The notes: a model not told the origin generated them from the sequence alone. Positions 36,140-46,153 are shown, numbered from the stretch's first letter. The stretch is DNA of 64,000 nucleotides from Oscillospiraceae bacterium (GCA_022009755.1 CP091722.1:1930001-1994000), one strand, 5' to 3'. Program-made: numbers and translations.

Positions 36140-36168
36140 GAGGCGCACTTTCTTACGGAGTGCGCCTC
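36140..36168 (+). terminator. Hairpin after the XRE gene
   Basis: GAGGCGCACT (36140-36149) pairs perfectly with AGTGCGCCTC (36159-36168). No T run follows, so it may instead be part of the adjoining repeat. Confidence 0.5.
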
Positions 36169-36170
36169 AG

Positions 36171-36261
36171 TTATATTCGACCGGCGGCGAGTTATATTGT
36201 CCTTCGGACAAGCTTATTATGCTCTGCATAGCATATTGCCTGCGGCGGTTGGCGAATATAA
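36171..36261. repeat. Mini-hairpin repeat element with TTATATTCG ends
   Basis: TTATATTCG (36171-36179) and its complement CGAATATAA (36253-36261) bound a 91-bp segment. Inside are small hairpins such as GTCCTTCGGAC and ATGCTCTGCATAGCAT, separated by AGTTATATT-like words. This build is like the palindromic intergenic repeats common in Clostridia genomes. No coding capacity is present. Confidence 0.6.
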
Positions 36262-36308
36262 TATCATGAAAGCAGGCAGGCTTTAATATCGCTGCGAACA
36301 GCACAAAA

Positions 36309-36366
36309 AGAAGGCGGCACAGATTTTGCGCTGCCTTCTTCCTTACGGAGAGGGCTCCGTTTTTTA
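36309..36366. terminator. Two stacked terminator hairpins between XRE and hipA genes
   Basis: AAGAAGGCGGC pairs with GCTGCCTTCTT (right arm 36330-36340), similar to the hairpin at 4181-4213. Just after it, ACGGAG (36345-36350), loop AGGG and CTCCGT (36355-36360) are followed by six Ts, a standard terminator for the plus strand. Confidence 0.7.
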
Positions 36367-36374
36367 ATATAATA

Positions 36375-37519
36375 TTATTTGAAATTTTCTATTTCGCCGA
36401 GTTCCTCTTTGACGGTTGTTTCTGTTTGATCGATAATAATTCTTGCCTTTTCTTTGGAAAGACTGATTTTTATCTGCCACTGCCAGAAGGTCGGCCTTCT
36501 GAGGATTTTTCCCGTTTCCGTTTACCGTTGTTGCATGCTCTCCTCCTATTGAGTTGCTATAGGTTAAATCATATGCCGGGGATACGCACCATTTTTTTGT
36601 GTTTTTCCGCATCATATATAAAAGAAAAGTTTTTAGAGTGATCGTCTCTGTTATGTGCAAAAACATTAAAGCACATCAATCGGAACATTTTTTCAACTTC
36701 GGAATAATTTTTTGTTAATTTCAATGTCAACGCCATAAGATTATTATAATCAAGATTCGGAATACGGTGCGAAGTCTCCAAAAGGGCTGACACAGATATC
36801 ATGTGAATGCGCTTTGTATCCCCTTTGGCTGTTTTGCATCTGTCAAACCGCTTCACTCCGAAATATCCGGCGCATTGTACAGAGGGAAACAATTGTGTTT
36901 CCGGCATAATAATACCGCATTTTTTGGCACAGAGAGAATACAGATACTCGATTTCTCCTATATTTTTTTTGTCAACAGATGCAGGAAACTTAACTATCCA
37001 ATCTTCTCCGTCTATTCTGACCAGTATTTTCGGGCGCGCACCTCCGGAAGAGCCGCCCAATGCAAAAAGCATATCCAGATCTTCCGAATATTCGGATTCC
37101 AAAATTTTTCGGCATTCCTCTGATATTCGGTCATAGTCATATTGCGCTTGTTCGGATTGTAATTTGTGAACAGGGCGATAGGTCAATGCACCCATTCCGG
37201 TTTCTCCGACAATAGCCAGACGGTTTAACATATCGACCGTGAGAGGGTCCATTTGTTCCTGTAACAGAAGCCGATCTACAAGGAGTCTGCCCCATCCATC
37301 GGGAAGACTGTCGGCAAATACGCCATACAGCCCATCAAACGGTTCATATTTCGGCAAAAACAATTTTTTTTGCAGCGGGAGACTGAAGGGACTGATGGAA
37401 AAACCGTTGTTCAGCCATTGCTGCGAATACTCAAACGCGGTAATTCGGTTTTGATAGGTTGCTAATGTTCCGACTTTCCGGGTGTCAAAGTACACCTCAA
37501 GCGCCTTAAATCTCTCCAT
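36375..37519 (-). CDS. hipA: HipA-family serine/threonine kinase toxin, two frame breaks
   Basis: The protein starts at the ATG complementary to 37517-37519 (GAGGAG upstream) and would be about 380 residues. The N-terminal domain has PLPDGWGRLLVDRLL-like features (SLPDGWGRLL) of HipA, then a glycine-rich ATP loop GGSSGGARPKI, the Lys in WIVKFPAS and the catalytic stretch HNRDDHSKNFSFIYD (about residues 288-302). Removing one A from T7/A7 at 36592-36598 and one at 36467-36471 joins the parts and gives PAYDLTYS and a C terminus ending EIENFK. HipA phosphorylates glutamyl-tRNA synthetase in known cases and halts growth. It overlaps hipB by 14 bases. The AT-rich composition suggests transfer. Confidence 0.85.
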
Positions 37520-37769
37520 TTATAATCTCCTCAATCGACATTGGCGTATTATTTGCAAATACGGCAGAAAAATCATCTTCGCAGCCCAAAGCGAAGGCTA
37601 TTTTGATAACGGATTGCAAAGAAATCTCACCGCTGCTTTCAAAGCGTTTTACAGAGCCCAAGCTTACGCCGGAGGCATCTGCAAGCTGCTGCAGTGTCAT
37701 TTTTTGTTTTTTACGCAGGCGGCGTTCTCTTTCGGACAATTCCCGCTGTATTTCCTTCGGTGTTTTCAT
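37506..37769 (-). CDS. hipB: HipB-type XRE antitoxin
   Basis: This 87-residue protein has a helix-turn-helix domain (MTLQQLADASGVSLGSVKRFESSG, residues about 24-47, shown here in part) with polar ends. It is encoded directly before and overlapping hipA, the standard order in hipBA toxin-antitoxin systems, where HipB binds HipA and represses the operon. Its start is the ATG complementary to 37767-37769, after AGGAAG. The palindrome upstream would be its operator. Base composition is distinctly AT-rich compared with the flanking genes. Confidence 0.82.
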   Translation of the reverse strand: MKTPKEIQRELSERERRLRKKQKMTLQQLADASGVSLGSVKRFESSGEISLQSVIKIAFALGCEDDFSAVFANNTPMSIEEIINGEI

Positions 37770-37786
37770 ATCGACACTTCCTTTCG

Positions 37787-37840
37787 GCTAATATTTTAGC
37801 TGAAATTATGATAAAAGTCAACTATGAATAATATATTAGC
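37787..37840 (-). promoter_or_regulatory. hipBA promoter and operator
   Basis: On the minus strand, TTGACT (complement of 37816-37821), 17 bases and TAAAAT (complement of 37793-37798) form a promoter. The -10 lies in a perfect palindrome GCTAA-TATT-TTAGC (37787-37800). A second half-site, ATATTAGC (37833-37840), lies upstream of the -35. Both are suited to HipB autorepression. Confidence 0.75.
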
Positions 37841-38096
37841 TGTTTTGAGTTTTGCCGATTATTAAAGCTTTTTCAATATTCTTCGTTTGCTTTTATGTCT
37901 TTTCAGAAACAGTATTGAGCACACACAAACAAAAAGGGCGGATTGCCTGCAAACGGCCCGCAAGCCGGTTCGTTCGGGGTGCAAAAAACGGGAGAGTATG
38001 CTATAATGAAGCAAGTCGGCGCAAGGGGCGGACAGCGGCGTTTGGGCTGCGCGGAGAAGCCTGTTTGCGGCACGGCGGCTTTTTTCGGAGGCGGAT

Positions 38097-38798
38097 ATGG
38101 AATTTATAGAGTTTGACGGGGTATATAAGTATTACAGCATGGGGCAAAACCGCATAGCGGCGGCAAACGGCATAAGCTTTTGTGTAAAGAAGGGAGAATT
38201 CTGCGTTGTGGTGGGGCCCAGCGGCGCGGGCAAGACCACGCTGCTTAACATGCTGGGCGGAATGGACAGCTGCGACGAGGGCAGGATAACGGTGGACGGC
38301 GCGGAAGTGTCGGCCTTTAATAAAAAGCAGCTTACGGCATACAGAAGATACGATGTGGGCTTTGTGTTTCAGTTTTATAACCTGGTGCAGAACCTGACGG
38401 CGTTAGAGAATGTGGAGCTGGCCTCCGAGATATGCAGGGAGCCGCTGGATGCGGAGCAGACTCTGCGCAAGGTGGGGCTGGGAGAGCGGATGAACAATTT
38501 CCCGGCGCAGCTTTCCGGCGGGGAGCAGCAGCGCGTGGCGATTGCGCGGGCGCTGGCGAAAAACCCCAAGATTGTGCTGTGCGATGAGCCTACGGGAGCG
38601 CTTGACTATCAGACGGGCAAAAATGTACTGGCGCTGCTTCAGGACACCTGCCGGGATACGGGCAAGACGGTAATTGTGATAACCCATAATGCGGCGCTTA
38701 CCGCAATGGCGGACCGGGTGGTAAGGGTGCGCAACGGCGCGGTGGCATCGGTGGAGGTGAACCCTTCGCCCGTGCCGGTGGAGGAGATAGAATGGTGA
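38097..38798 (+). CDS. ABC transporter ATP-binding protein (MacB/LolD class)
   Basis: The 233-residue ATPase has Walker A VGPSGAGKTTLL (about residues 38-49), Q-loop FVFQFYNLVQNLTA, signature LSGGEQQRVAIARAL and Walker B VLCDEPTGALD, the typical set of the MacB/LolD/FtsE branch. ATG 38097 follows GGAGGCGG. It overlaps the permease gene by seven bases, so the two are coupled. Together they would form a mechanotransmission-type ABC system acting on membrane lipids, peptides or cell-wall enzymes. Substrate is not known. Confidence 0.88.
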   Translation: MEFIEFDGVYKYYSMGQNRIAAANGISFCVKKGEFCVVVGPSGAGKTTLLNMLGGMDSCDEGRITVDGAEVSAFNKKQLTAYRRYDVGFVFQFYNLVQNLTALENVELASEICREPLDAEQTLRKVGLGERMNNFPAQLSGGEQQRVAIARALAKNPKIVLCDEPTGALDYQTGKNVLALLQDTCRDTGKTVIVITHNAALTAMADRVVRVRNGAVASVEVNPSPVPVEEIEW

Positions 38799-41613
38799 TA
38801 AAAAGAAATTACCGCAGGCTTATGCTCAGGGGGCTGCGCAGCACCCGCACAAGGTTTTTATCCATTCTTGCAATAATCACGGTGGGGGTGGGCTTTCTTG
38901 CGGGGCTGCTTGCCACCACGCCGGATATGCAGCTTACGGCGGATACATATTATAAAAACAACAGGATATTTGATATATGCCTTCAGGATTATGTTTTCGG
39001 CTTTGACGACGGGGAGGTGCGCGCCGCCGGGGAGCTGGAATATGTAAAGGAGGTTATGCCGGCGTTTGTGAAGGACGCGGTGGTAAAGACAAAAAACGGC
39101 ACGGCGACGGTGCGTATTTACGGCATGCCCGCGGGCGAGGGGGAAAGCCGGCTGAACGGCTTTGAGCTGCTGGAGGGGGATTATCCGCAGCAGGGGGAAT
39201 GCCTTGCGGCTTTTCCCAACGGCTATTCCGAGCATGCCGCCAAGGGGGATGTGCTGGAGCTGTCCGAGGATACATCGGATTACGGCAGCATATCGGACAC
39301 CCTGGGCTTTACAAGCCTTCGGATATCGGGGACGGTGCGCACTCCCATGTATATGTCGGCGGAAAGCGAGCCCAGCCGCGAGGGAACGGGCGCGGTGAGC
39401 ATAATTCTGTATGTGCCGTATGCCGCCTTTACAAAGGAGAAATACGACTGCCTTTTTCTGACGGTGAAGGGAGCGGAGGAGCACAATTCCTTCGGAGAAG
39501 AATATCAAGGCATTGTGAGTGCGGCAAAGGAGCAGCTTAAGCAATACGGCCAAAAGGAAAATGCGCGCAAGCGGGAGGCGATGCTTAAGGAGATAAACGG
39601 GCAGATAGACAAGGCGCGCACGGAACTTGCGCAGAAGCGGCGCGAGGCGGAGGCACAGCTGGGGCAGGCGCAGGACGAAATAGATGCGGGCTACGGGCTT
39701 ATACGGCAGGGGCTTGAGCAGGCGGAAAAAAAGCGCGCGGCGATAGAGGCCATGAAGGAGGTGCTAAGCCCGCAGCAGTATGCACAGGCCATGGCGGAGC
39801 TGGACGCGCAGGAAAAGGAGATAAAAAAGCAGGTTTCCCGGCTGGAAAGCGCCCAAAAGGAGCTTGATGAAAAGAAGAAGGAGGCACTTGACAAGCTGGC
39901 GCAGGCAGAGGCGGCGCTTGAGGAAAAGGCGGGGCAGGTGAGCATTCCGGAGATAGCGTGGAGCATTACGGACAGGGCGGACACGGTGTCCTTTTCCAGC
40001 TATAAGAGCAATTCCGAGAAGGTGGCGGCGATAGCCAAGGTATTCCCCGTATTCTTCTTTATGGTAGCGGCGCTTGTGGCGCTTACCACGATGACGCGCA
40101 TGGTGGAGGAGGAGCGCACGCAGACGGGCACGCTGAAGGCGCTTGGGTATTCCGAGAGCGCAATAGCGTTTTATTATGTTTCCTATGCCGTGCTTGCGGG
40201 GCTTACGGGCGGCATAGTGGGGGTGACGGTGGGCTTTTACACCCTGCCCGCGGTTATAGGCGGGGCATACGGAATGATGTATACTCTGCCCCGCACCATG
40301 TGCGTGTTCTATCCCGGATATGCGGTTATTATTGTGCTTATAGCGGTGGCGGTGACCTCGGGGGCGACAATGTGTGCCTGCTGGGGGCAGCTGGCGGAAA
40401 AACCGGGAGAGCTTATGCGTCAGAAGGCGCCGCAGCCCGGCAAGCGCATACTGCTTGAGCGCACTCCGCTTTGGAAGCACATGAATTTCAGCCGCAAGGT
40501 GGCGGCAAGAAACATTTTCCGCTATAAAAAGCGCTTGCTTATGACGGTGCTGGGAATAGCGGGCTGCTGTGCGCTGCTGCTTACGGGCTTCGGGCTGCGG
40601 GATTCCATACATGATATCGTGGATCTGCAGTTCGGGCAGATATATAAGTATAACCTTACGGCGGCTTTTTTAAGCGGCGGGGATATTGACAAGGCGGCGG
40701 ACATTCTGGAAAACGGGGAGCTGATAACGGGATATGTGCGTACGCTAAGCGGCAGCGGCAAGGTGGAGAAAAACGGCGTGCGTCAGAGCGTTACGGTTAC
40801 GGTGCCGCGCGACTGCGCGGCTCTTACGGAGCAGATAACGCTAAGAAACCGCAAAACCGGCAAGGCGATAGAGTTCGGGGAGAATTCCGCGGTGCTTACC
40901 GAAAAGCTGGCGGGGATAATAGGCTGTGCGGAAGGGGACAGCGTGCTGCTTACCGCGCCGGACGGAAGCCAGCGGGAGCTGACGGTTACCGGCATATGCG
41001 AAAACTATCTGGCGGGGCAGATATTTATAGGCCCGGAGCTTTATAAAAGCCTGTTCGGCGAGCCGGACTACAATGTTATATTTGCAGGTACGGCGCAGCA
41101 TACAAAGGAATTCCGCGATGAATTGGGAAGAGAGCTGCTTTCGGGCAGGGGAGTTATGCTGGTGCGGTTTTCCGACACCATAAAGGAGAGCTTCTCCAAC
41201 ACCGTAAAGAGCATGGACAGCATAGTGGCGGTGCTTATAATATCTGCGGGGCTGCTGGCGGTGATAGTGCTTTATAATCTTACCAATATAAACATATGCG
41301 AGCGGCAGAAGGAGCTTGCAACCCTTAAGGTGCTGGGCTTTACCGAGCGTGAGATGGGCGCGTATGTATTTCGCGAAACATTGTGATGTGTTTTATGGGA
41401 ATAGCCGTGGGAACGGTGTTGGGAATATTCCTGCACTCCTTTGTGGTGCGCACGGCGGAGGTGGATGCCGTAATGTTCGGGCGCAGCATAGGGTGGCTGA
41501 GCTATGTGCTCTCGGCGCTTATGACGGTGCTTTTCACGCTGGCGGTGGATGCCTTTATGCGCAGGAGGATAACCTCCGTGGATATGGTATCCGCAATGAA
41601 GGCGGGGCAATAG
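38792..41613 (+). CDS. FtsX-like ABC permease with extracellular coiled coil, frame break near the 3' end
   Basis: The intact protein would be about 940 residues. A first membrane helix (about 20-45) is followed by a large outside domain, then a coiled coil of about 140 residues (about 245-385, Lys/Glu/Gln/Ala-rich). Three helices follow with TMTRMVEEERTQTGTLKALG, the FtsX-family cytoplasmic loop. After a second outside domain, the pattern repeats with ICERQKELATLKVLGFTERE. Adding one G at 41383 joins the last 75 residues, which hold two final helices and end DMVSAMKAGQ. The coiled coil may reach toward the cell wall, as in FtsEX-type regulators of hydrolases. It overlaps the ATPase gene and forms its partner. 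Confidence 0.85.
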
Positions 41614-41695
41614 CGCGGATGCCGGGCGTACATGCGTCGGGCGTATATCGGGTGCGCGTGCAGCGCCTTTTAAGGGAGCGGAAGCAATATTTTTG

Positions 41696-41724
41696 TTGCA
41701 AAAAAACGGTACAGAGTATATAAT
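41696..41724 (+). promoter_or_regulatory. Promoter of the Cys T-box operon
   Basis: TTGCAA (41696-41701), 17-base spacer, TATAAT (41719-41724). Start expected near 41731. Confidence 0.75.
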
Positions 41725-41730
41725 GAATAT

Positions 41731-41981
41731 AAAGAGGCGGAAAGCCTGATATATTAAGCGTTGATACCGGAGGGCCGCAGGAGCCTGCCGCAAAGAGAAC
41801 CGCTTGCATGGGTGAAAGAGCGGGGGCGGGGCTGCAGGCCGTGCGCCGGAGGAGCGGGCGGGGCGTGAGTTCCGCACGGCAGCCGCCGTTATCGGCATCA
41901 AGCGGACGCCTGCTTTAGCGCAGGGGTCAAGGAGAGTGGAACCGCGGGCAAGCCCGTCTCTTTAATGAGGCGGGCTTTTTG
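41731..41981 (+). promoter_or_regulatory. T-box leader, probable cysteine specificity
   Basis: The leader has AGAGAA (41794-41799), GGTGAAAGAGCGG (from 41811) and the T-box sequence GAGAGTGGAACCGCGGG (about 41932-41949). The terminator is AAGCCCGTCTC (41950-41960) with GAGGCGGGCTT (41967-41977) and a T run, and it competes with the antiterminator. The candidate specifier is TGC at 41842-41844, read by context similar to the Trp leader in this window. It controls cysE-cysS, which agrees with Cys. The specifier call is tentative; the T-box identity is firm. Confidence 0.85.
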
Positions 41982-42111
41982 TTTTTTGCGGCGGTGATTA
42001 TTAACAATGAATGCGCCCTTCCCGTTTTTTTTAGGCATTTAGGGCAAAGCGGGCGGCGGCACGGGCAATTTATATTGCAATTTACATCAAAAGCGGAAGG
42101 AACGGATAATT

Positions 42112-42770
42112 TTGAAACACAGAAAAGCCGATATACAGGCTGTGCTGGACAGGGATCCGGCTACAAGATCGCGCCTTGAGGCGGTGCTGTGCTGCCCGGG
42201 CTACCGTGCGGTACGCCGGCATCGCAGAGCGCACTTTTTCTATAAGCACGGAATGCGGCTTATTGCGCGCATGATAAGCGAGCGCACACGGAGGCTGACC
42301 GGCATTGATATACACCCCGGCGCACAGATAGGCGAGGGCTTTTTATAGATCACGGAACCGGAGTGGTAATAGGCGAAACCACGGTAATAGGCAAAAACTG
42401 CTCCATATTTCAGAACGCTACGCTGGGCGGCACGGGAAAGGACACCGGGAAGAGGCATCCCACGCTGGGCGACAATGTTATGGTATCCGCCGGGGCAAAG
42501 GTGCTGGGGCCGTTCAAGGTGGGGGACAACAGCAAGATAGGCGCAGGCGCGGTGGTGCTTTCGGAGGTTCCGCCCAACAGCACCGTGGTGGGCGTGCCCG
42601 GCAGAGTGGTGCGCCGGGATAATGTGAGGGTGGACTGCGCAAGCATGGATCAGCGTCTGCCCGACCCCATAAAGGAGGAATTCCAGCGGCTGTGTTCGCG
42701 CATAGGGGAGCTGGAGCGCCGGGTCGCGCGGGATGAGACGGAAGCGGCGGCATCGAAAGCGGAAGAATAA
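42112..42770 (+). CDS. cysE: Serine O-acetyltransferase, one frame break
   Basis: TTG 42112 follows GGAAGGA. The N-terminal helical part is short, then hexapeptide repeats begin with IDIHPGAQIGEGF, and continue in the next frame as FIDHGTGVVIGETTVIGKNC, LGGTGKDTGKRHPTLGDNV and VVGVPGRVV. These are the catalytic signature of CysE (His and Asp pair in IDHGTG). One T added to the run at 42340-42344 restores a protein of about 219 residues. It acetylates serine with acetyl-CoA, the first step of cysteine synthesis. The Arg-rich N terminus and the Ala/Glu tail are normal for short CysE. It is followed by cysS under one T-box. Confidence 0.9.
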
Positions 42771-42875
42771 ATGCGCCAAAGGCGGTCTTGCAGGAAAAGC
42801 AAAGAAGAATATTATCGGAAAATTACCGAAACAAACGATAAAACGCTGCGCTTTTAAGCGCGGAAAGGAAGAAAA

Positions 42876-44261
42876 ATGATAGTTTACAATACTCTTCACA
42901 AGAAAAAAGAGGAGCTGGTGCCGGTATGCGCGGGGAAGATAGGAATGTATTCCTGCGGACCGACGGTGTATAATTATGCGCACATAGGAAACCTGCGCAC
43001 ATATGTGTTTATGGATATTCTGCGCCGTGCCCTTGAGCATGAGGGCTACAAGGTAAAAAGCGTTATGAACATTACCGATGTGGGACACCTTGTAAGCGAT
43101 GCGGATGCGGGGGAGGACAAAATGGAAAAGGCCTCCCGCGAGCAGCAGAAAAGCCCCTATGAGATAGCGGAATATTACACAAAGGTGTTTTTTGAAGATA
43201 TTGCGGCGCTGAATATCAAAAGGCCCACGCTTACCCCAAAGGCCACCGATCATATAAAGGAAATGATAGACTTTGTGGAAAAGCTGGTGGAAAAGGGCTA
43301 CGGCTACGAAACCAGCGACGGCATATATTTTGACATAATGAAATACGGCCGCTACGGTCAGCTTTCCGACCTTAAGCTGGAGGATCAGAAGGCGGGCGCG
43401 CGCGTGGAGGTAAACAGCGAAAAGCGGCATCCGGCGGACTTTGCACTGTGGAAAAAGGCTCCCAAGGAGCACATAATGCAGTGGGAAAGCCCGTGGGGAA
43501 TGGGATACCCCGGCTGGCACATAGAATGCTCCGCCATGAGCCTTAAGTATCTGGGCGAGGATTTTGACATCCACACCGGCGGCGTTGACCATATCCCGGT
43601 GCATCACGAAAACGAAATAGCCCAGACCGAGGCGCTGCTTGGACATCCGTCCGTGCATTACTGGATGCACGGGGAGTTCATGATGGTAAACGGGGGCAAG
43701 ATGAGCAAGAGCCTGGGCAACACCTATACGGTGTCGGATCTGCGTGCAAAGGGCTTTGATCCGCTGGCGTTCCGCTATTTCTGCCTTAATTCGCATTACC
43801 GCAACAAGATGAACTTCACATGGGAGGCTATGGAGGGCGCGGCGGTGAGCTATACGCGGCTGCTGGAGAGCGCGCTTGCTCATTCAAAGGGGGATGACGG
43901 AGAGGAGCCTGCGGCCAAGGAGGCGCTTAACGAGTTCTTTGAGGCGATATCGGACGACCTGAACGCGCCCAAGGCGCTGGGAATACTGTGGAAGCTGGCG
44001 CGCAATCCGCACAAGAGCCGCAAAATATATGAAGCCATGCTGGAAATGGACAAGATCCTGGCGCTGGACATTGATAAGTGCGAACAGAAGCTGGATAAGC
44101 CGCAGGAGATAGATCCCGAGGCGCAGCAGCTTGCACAGCAGCGCAATCAGGCGCGCAAAAACAAGGATTGGGCGCTTTCGGACCAGCTGAGGGACAGGCT
44201 GCTGCAGATGGGCTATAATGTGCTGGATACAAAGGAAGGCACGAAGCTGGAAAGAAAATAA
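42876..44261 (+). CDS. cysS: Cysteinyl-tRNA synthetase
   Basis: The 461-residue enzyme has the class I motifs YNYAHIGNLRTYVF (HIGH box) and MSKSLGN (KMSKS box). Zinc ligands are visible as Cys26 region (MYSCGPTVYN), GWHIECSAMS and HHENEIAQ. The anticodon-binding end contains LRDRLLQMGY. It attaches cysteine to tRNA-Cys. ATG 42876 follows GGAAAGGAAG. It is 105 bases after cysE and shares its T-box leader, linking cysteine synthesis and charging. Length and motif spacing are normal. Confidence 0.96.
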   Translation: MIVYNTLHKKKEELVPVCAGKIGMYSCGPTVYNYAHIGNLRTYVFMDILRRALEHEGYKVKSVMNITDVGHLVSDADAGEDKMEKASREQQKSPYEIAEYYTKVFFEDIAALNIKRPTLTPKATDHIKEMIDFVEKLVEKGYGYETSDGIYFDIMKYGRYGQLSDLKLEDQKAGARVEVNSEKRHPADFALWKKAPKEHIMQWESPWGMGYPGWHIECSAMSLKYLGEDFDIHTGGVDHIPVHHENEIAQTEALLGHPSVHYWMHGEFMMVNGGKMSKSLGNTYTVSDLRAKGFDPLAFRYFCLNSHYRNKMNFTWEAMEGAAVSYTRLLESALAHSKGDDGEEPAAKEALNEFFEAISDDLNAPKALGILWKLARNPHKSRKIYEAMLEMDKILALDIDKCEQKLDKPQEIDPEAQQLAQQRNQARKNKDWALSDQLRDRLLQMGYNVLDTKEGTKLERK

Positions 44262-44600
44262 GCGCGGGCAGGCTTACATGCACATAAATATGCAAATTTC
44301 GCTGTATAACGCAGCATATTGCAGAAAATCGTTCATTTCAGCGGGATAAAATGCATTGTAAACGGCATATTTATAGTAAAAACATTTTACAAATATAAAA
44401 ATAGTGATATAATGTATGCGATTATCCCGCGGCAGTGAATTATCCGCACGGCTGTTTTTGCAAACGGCGGGCTTATTCGGGCATTGCAAAAGGCGGGACA
44501 TAAACATATGAGCGCGCAAGCGGCCGTAAAGCGGCGGGCGTGCAGGAATTCCGGACAGGGCAAGGGAGTTCTGCCGCGGAAGAAAAAAGGAGAATGTCAT
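44262..44600. other. Intergenic region with a promoter for the GT2 gene
   Basis: TATAAT at 44408-44413, with TTTACA at 44386 (16 bases away), is the likely promoter. The leader of about 180 bases contains no ORF or RNA that I recognise. No terminator was seen directly after cysS. Confidence 0.5.
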
Positions 44601-45869
44601 TTGAAAACCATATATGTTATAGAGCAGATACTTGCGGTGCTTTTCATAACCTGCTACGCATATCAGCTGTTCTACCTTGCGTATATGCTGTTTAAAAAAC
44701 CTGCGCGCGCGCCCATGGCGAGCCGCAAGCACCGTTTCGGTGTGGTTATATGCGCCCGCAACGAGGAAAATGTTATAGGGCAGCTGCTTGCCAGCATAAA
44801 GGCGCAGGATTATCCGCAGGAGCTATTGGAAATGTTTGTAGTGGCGGACAACTGCACCGATGCTACGGCAGCCGTTGCGCGCGCGGCCGGAGCTAGAGTG
44901 CTGGAGCGCAGCGATACGGAGCATATCGGCAAGGGCTATGCGCTGGATTTCCTCTTCAAGCGTCTGCTTGCCGAGGGCACGCCGTGCGAGGGCTTCCTTG
45001 TGCTGGATGCCGACAATGTGCTTGCGCCCGATTACATAACCCAGATGAACAATGTTTTCGATCAGGGCTTCCGTATAATTACAAGCTATCGCAACAGCAA
45101 GAATTACAACACGAACTGGATAAGCGCGGGCTACTCGCTGTGGTTTATCCGGGAATCAAAATATCTTAACGAAGCCAGAATGAGCCTGGGAACCAGCTGC
45201 GCAATAAGCGGTACGGGCTTTATGGTGCATACGGACATCATCCGCAAAAACAACGGCTGGAAGCACCATTTGCTTACGGAGGATATAGAGTTCACGAGCG
45301 ACAGCATCATTCACGGCGAACGGGTGGGCTATTCCGCGGGCTCAATGCTTTATGACGAGCAGCCGGAGACCTTCCGTCAGTCCTGGGTGCAGCGGCTGCG
45401 CTGGAGCAAGGGGTTCTATCAGGTGCTGGGAAACTACGGCAAGGAGCTTGCAAACAACATTTTCCGCCGGGGCAGCTTTGCCTGCTACGATATGCTTATG
45501 ACAATATTCCCCGCGCTGTTTCTTACCCTCTTGAGCATATGCTGCCATCTTACCGAGTTCATAAACGCGCTGGTGTCGGTAAACCGCGCGGAGCTGCTGC
45601 CCATTGCGCTTATGAGCGCCTGCGCTACGCTGCTTAAATGCTACGGGCTTATATATGTAATAGGGCTTATTACCACCATAACGGAGTGGAAGAACATAAA
45701 ATGTCCCGCGCTGGACAAGATACTTTACACCTTTACCTTCCCGCTGTTTATGATGACCTACATACCGGTGTCCGTATGGGCGCTGCTGCGCTTCCGCAGC
45801 ATAGGCTGGGATCCGATAAAGCATTCCGTATGCAAATCGGTGGAGGAAATAAACAACACCGAACAGTAG
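44601..45869 (+). CDS. Membrane glycosyltransferase, GT2 family
   Basis: TTG 44601 is taken as the start, eight bases after AAAGGAG, giving 422 residues. One membrane helix at the N terminus is followed by a GT2 domain: VVICARNEENVIGQLL, VLDADN (DxD metal site, about residue 140), TEDIEF and QRLRWSKGFYQ (Q/RxxRW product-binding motif). Three or four helices follow at the C terminus. This layout is that of processive synthases such as poly-GlcNAc or chitin/hyaluronan-type enzymes, though single-sugar transferases share it. The product would be an envelope or exopolysaccharide. It stands alone. Confidence 0.82.
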   Translation: MKTIYVIEQILAVLFITCYAYQLFYLAYMLFKKPARAPMASRKHRFGVVICARNEENVIGQLLASIKAQDYPQELLEMFVVADNCTDATAAVARAAGARVLERSDTEHIGKGYALDFLFKRLLAEGTPCEGFLVLDADNVLAPDYITQMNNVFDQGFRIITSYRNSKNYNTNWISAGYSLWFIRESKYLNEARMSLGTSCAISGTGFMVHTDIIRKNNGWKHHLLTEDIEFTSDSIIHGERVGYSAGSMLYDEQPETFRQSWVQRLRWSKGFYQVLGNYGKELANNIFRRGSFACYDMLMTIFPALFLTLLSICCHLTEFINALVSVNRAELLPIALMSACATLLKCYGLIYVIGLITTITEWKNIKCPALDKILYTFTFPLFMMTYIPVSVWALLRFRSIGWDPIKHSVCKSVEEINNTEQ

Positions 45870-45876
45870 AAGCTCA

Positions 45877-45904
45877 GGGAGCCGCACGAGTGCGACTCCC
45901 TTTT
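45877..45904 (+). terminator. Terminator after the GT2 gene
   Basis: GGGAG-C-CGCAC and GTGCG-A-CTCCC form a stem with one opposed mismatch around GA, followed by TTTT. Confidence 0.75.
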
Positions 45905-46081
45905 GGATTTATCTCCATGCGGTATTTTGCACGGCTTTTGCGCGCCCGGCGGCGTATGCGCACGAAAATAACGGGCGATACGGGTAAAAAACCGGTAAAG
46001 AAATTGTGTCATAAAGGTAAAATGTTAAAAAGCAGGGGCGCATAAAAGCAATTAGGGCTTTTATTTCGCGGCGGGATATTG

Positions 46082-46087
46082 TATAAT
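46082..46087 (+). promoter_or_regulatory. -10 element before the sortase gene
   Basis: TATAAT lies here, with a weak TTTTAT at -35 distance. Start expected near 46094. Confidence 0.4.
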
Positions 46088-46153
46088 ATGAAGTGCATAT
46101 ACATACGGCACACGCAAAAAAGGATAAACAGGCAAGAAACGGAGCGATAAACT

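Noticed and set aside
37852..38109. 85-residue ORF before the ABC ATPase gene
   Set aside because: No ribosome site and a composition typical of non-coding sequence; it overlaps the true ATPase start in another frame.
44262..44600. A regulatory RNA before the GT2 gene
   Set aside because: Only short, imperfect pairings were found and no terminator or conserved motif, so there is no basis to call one.
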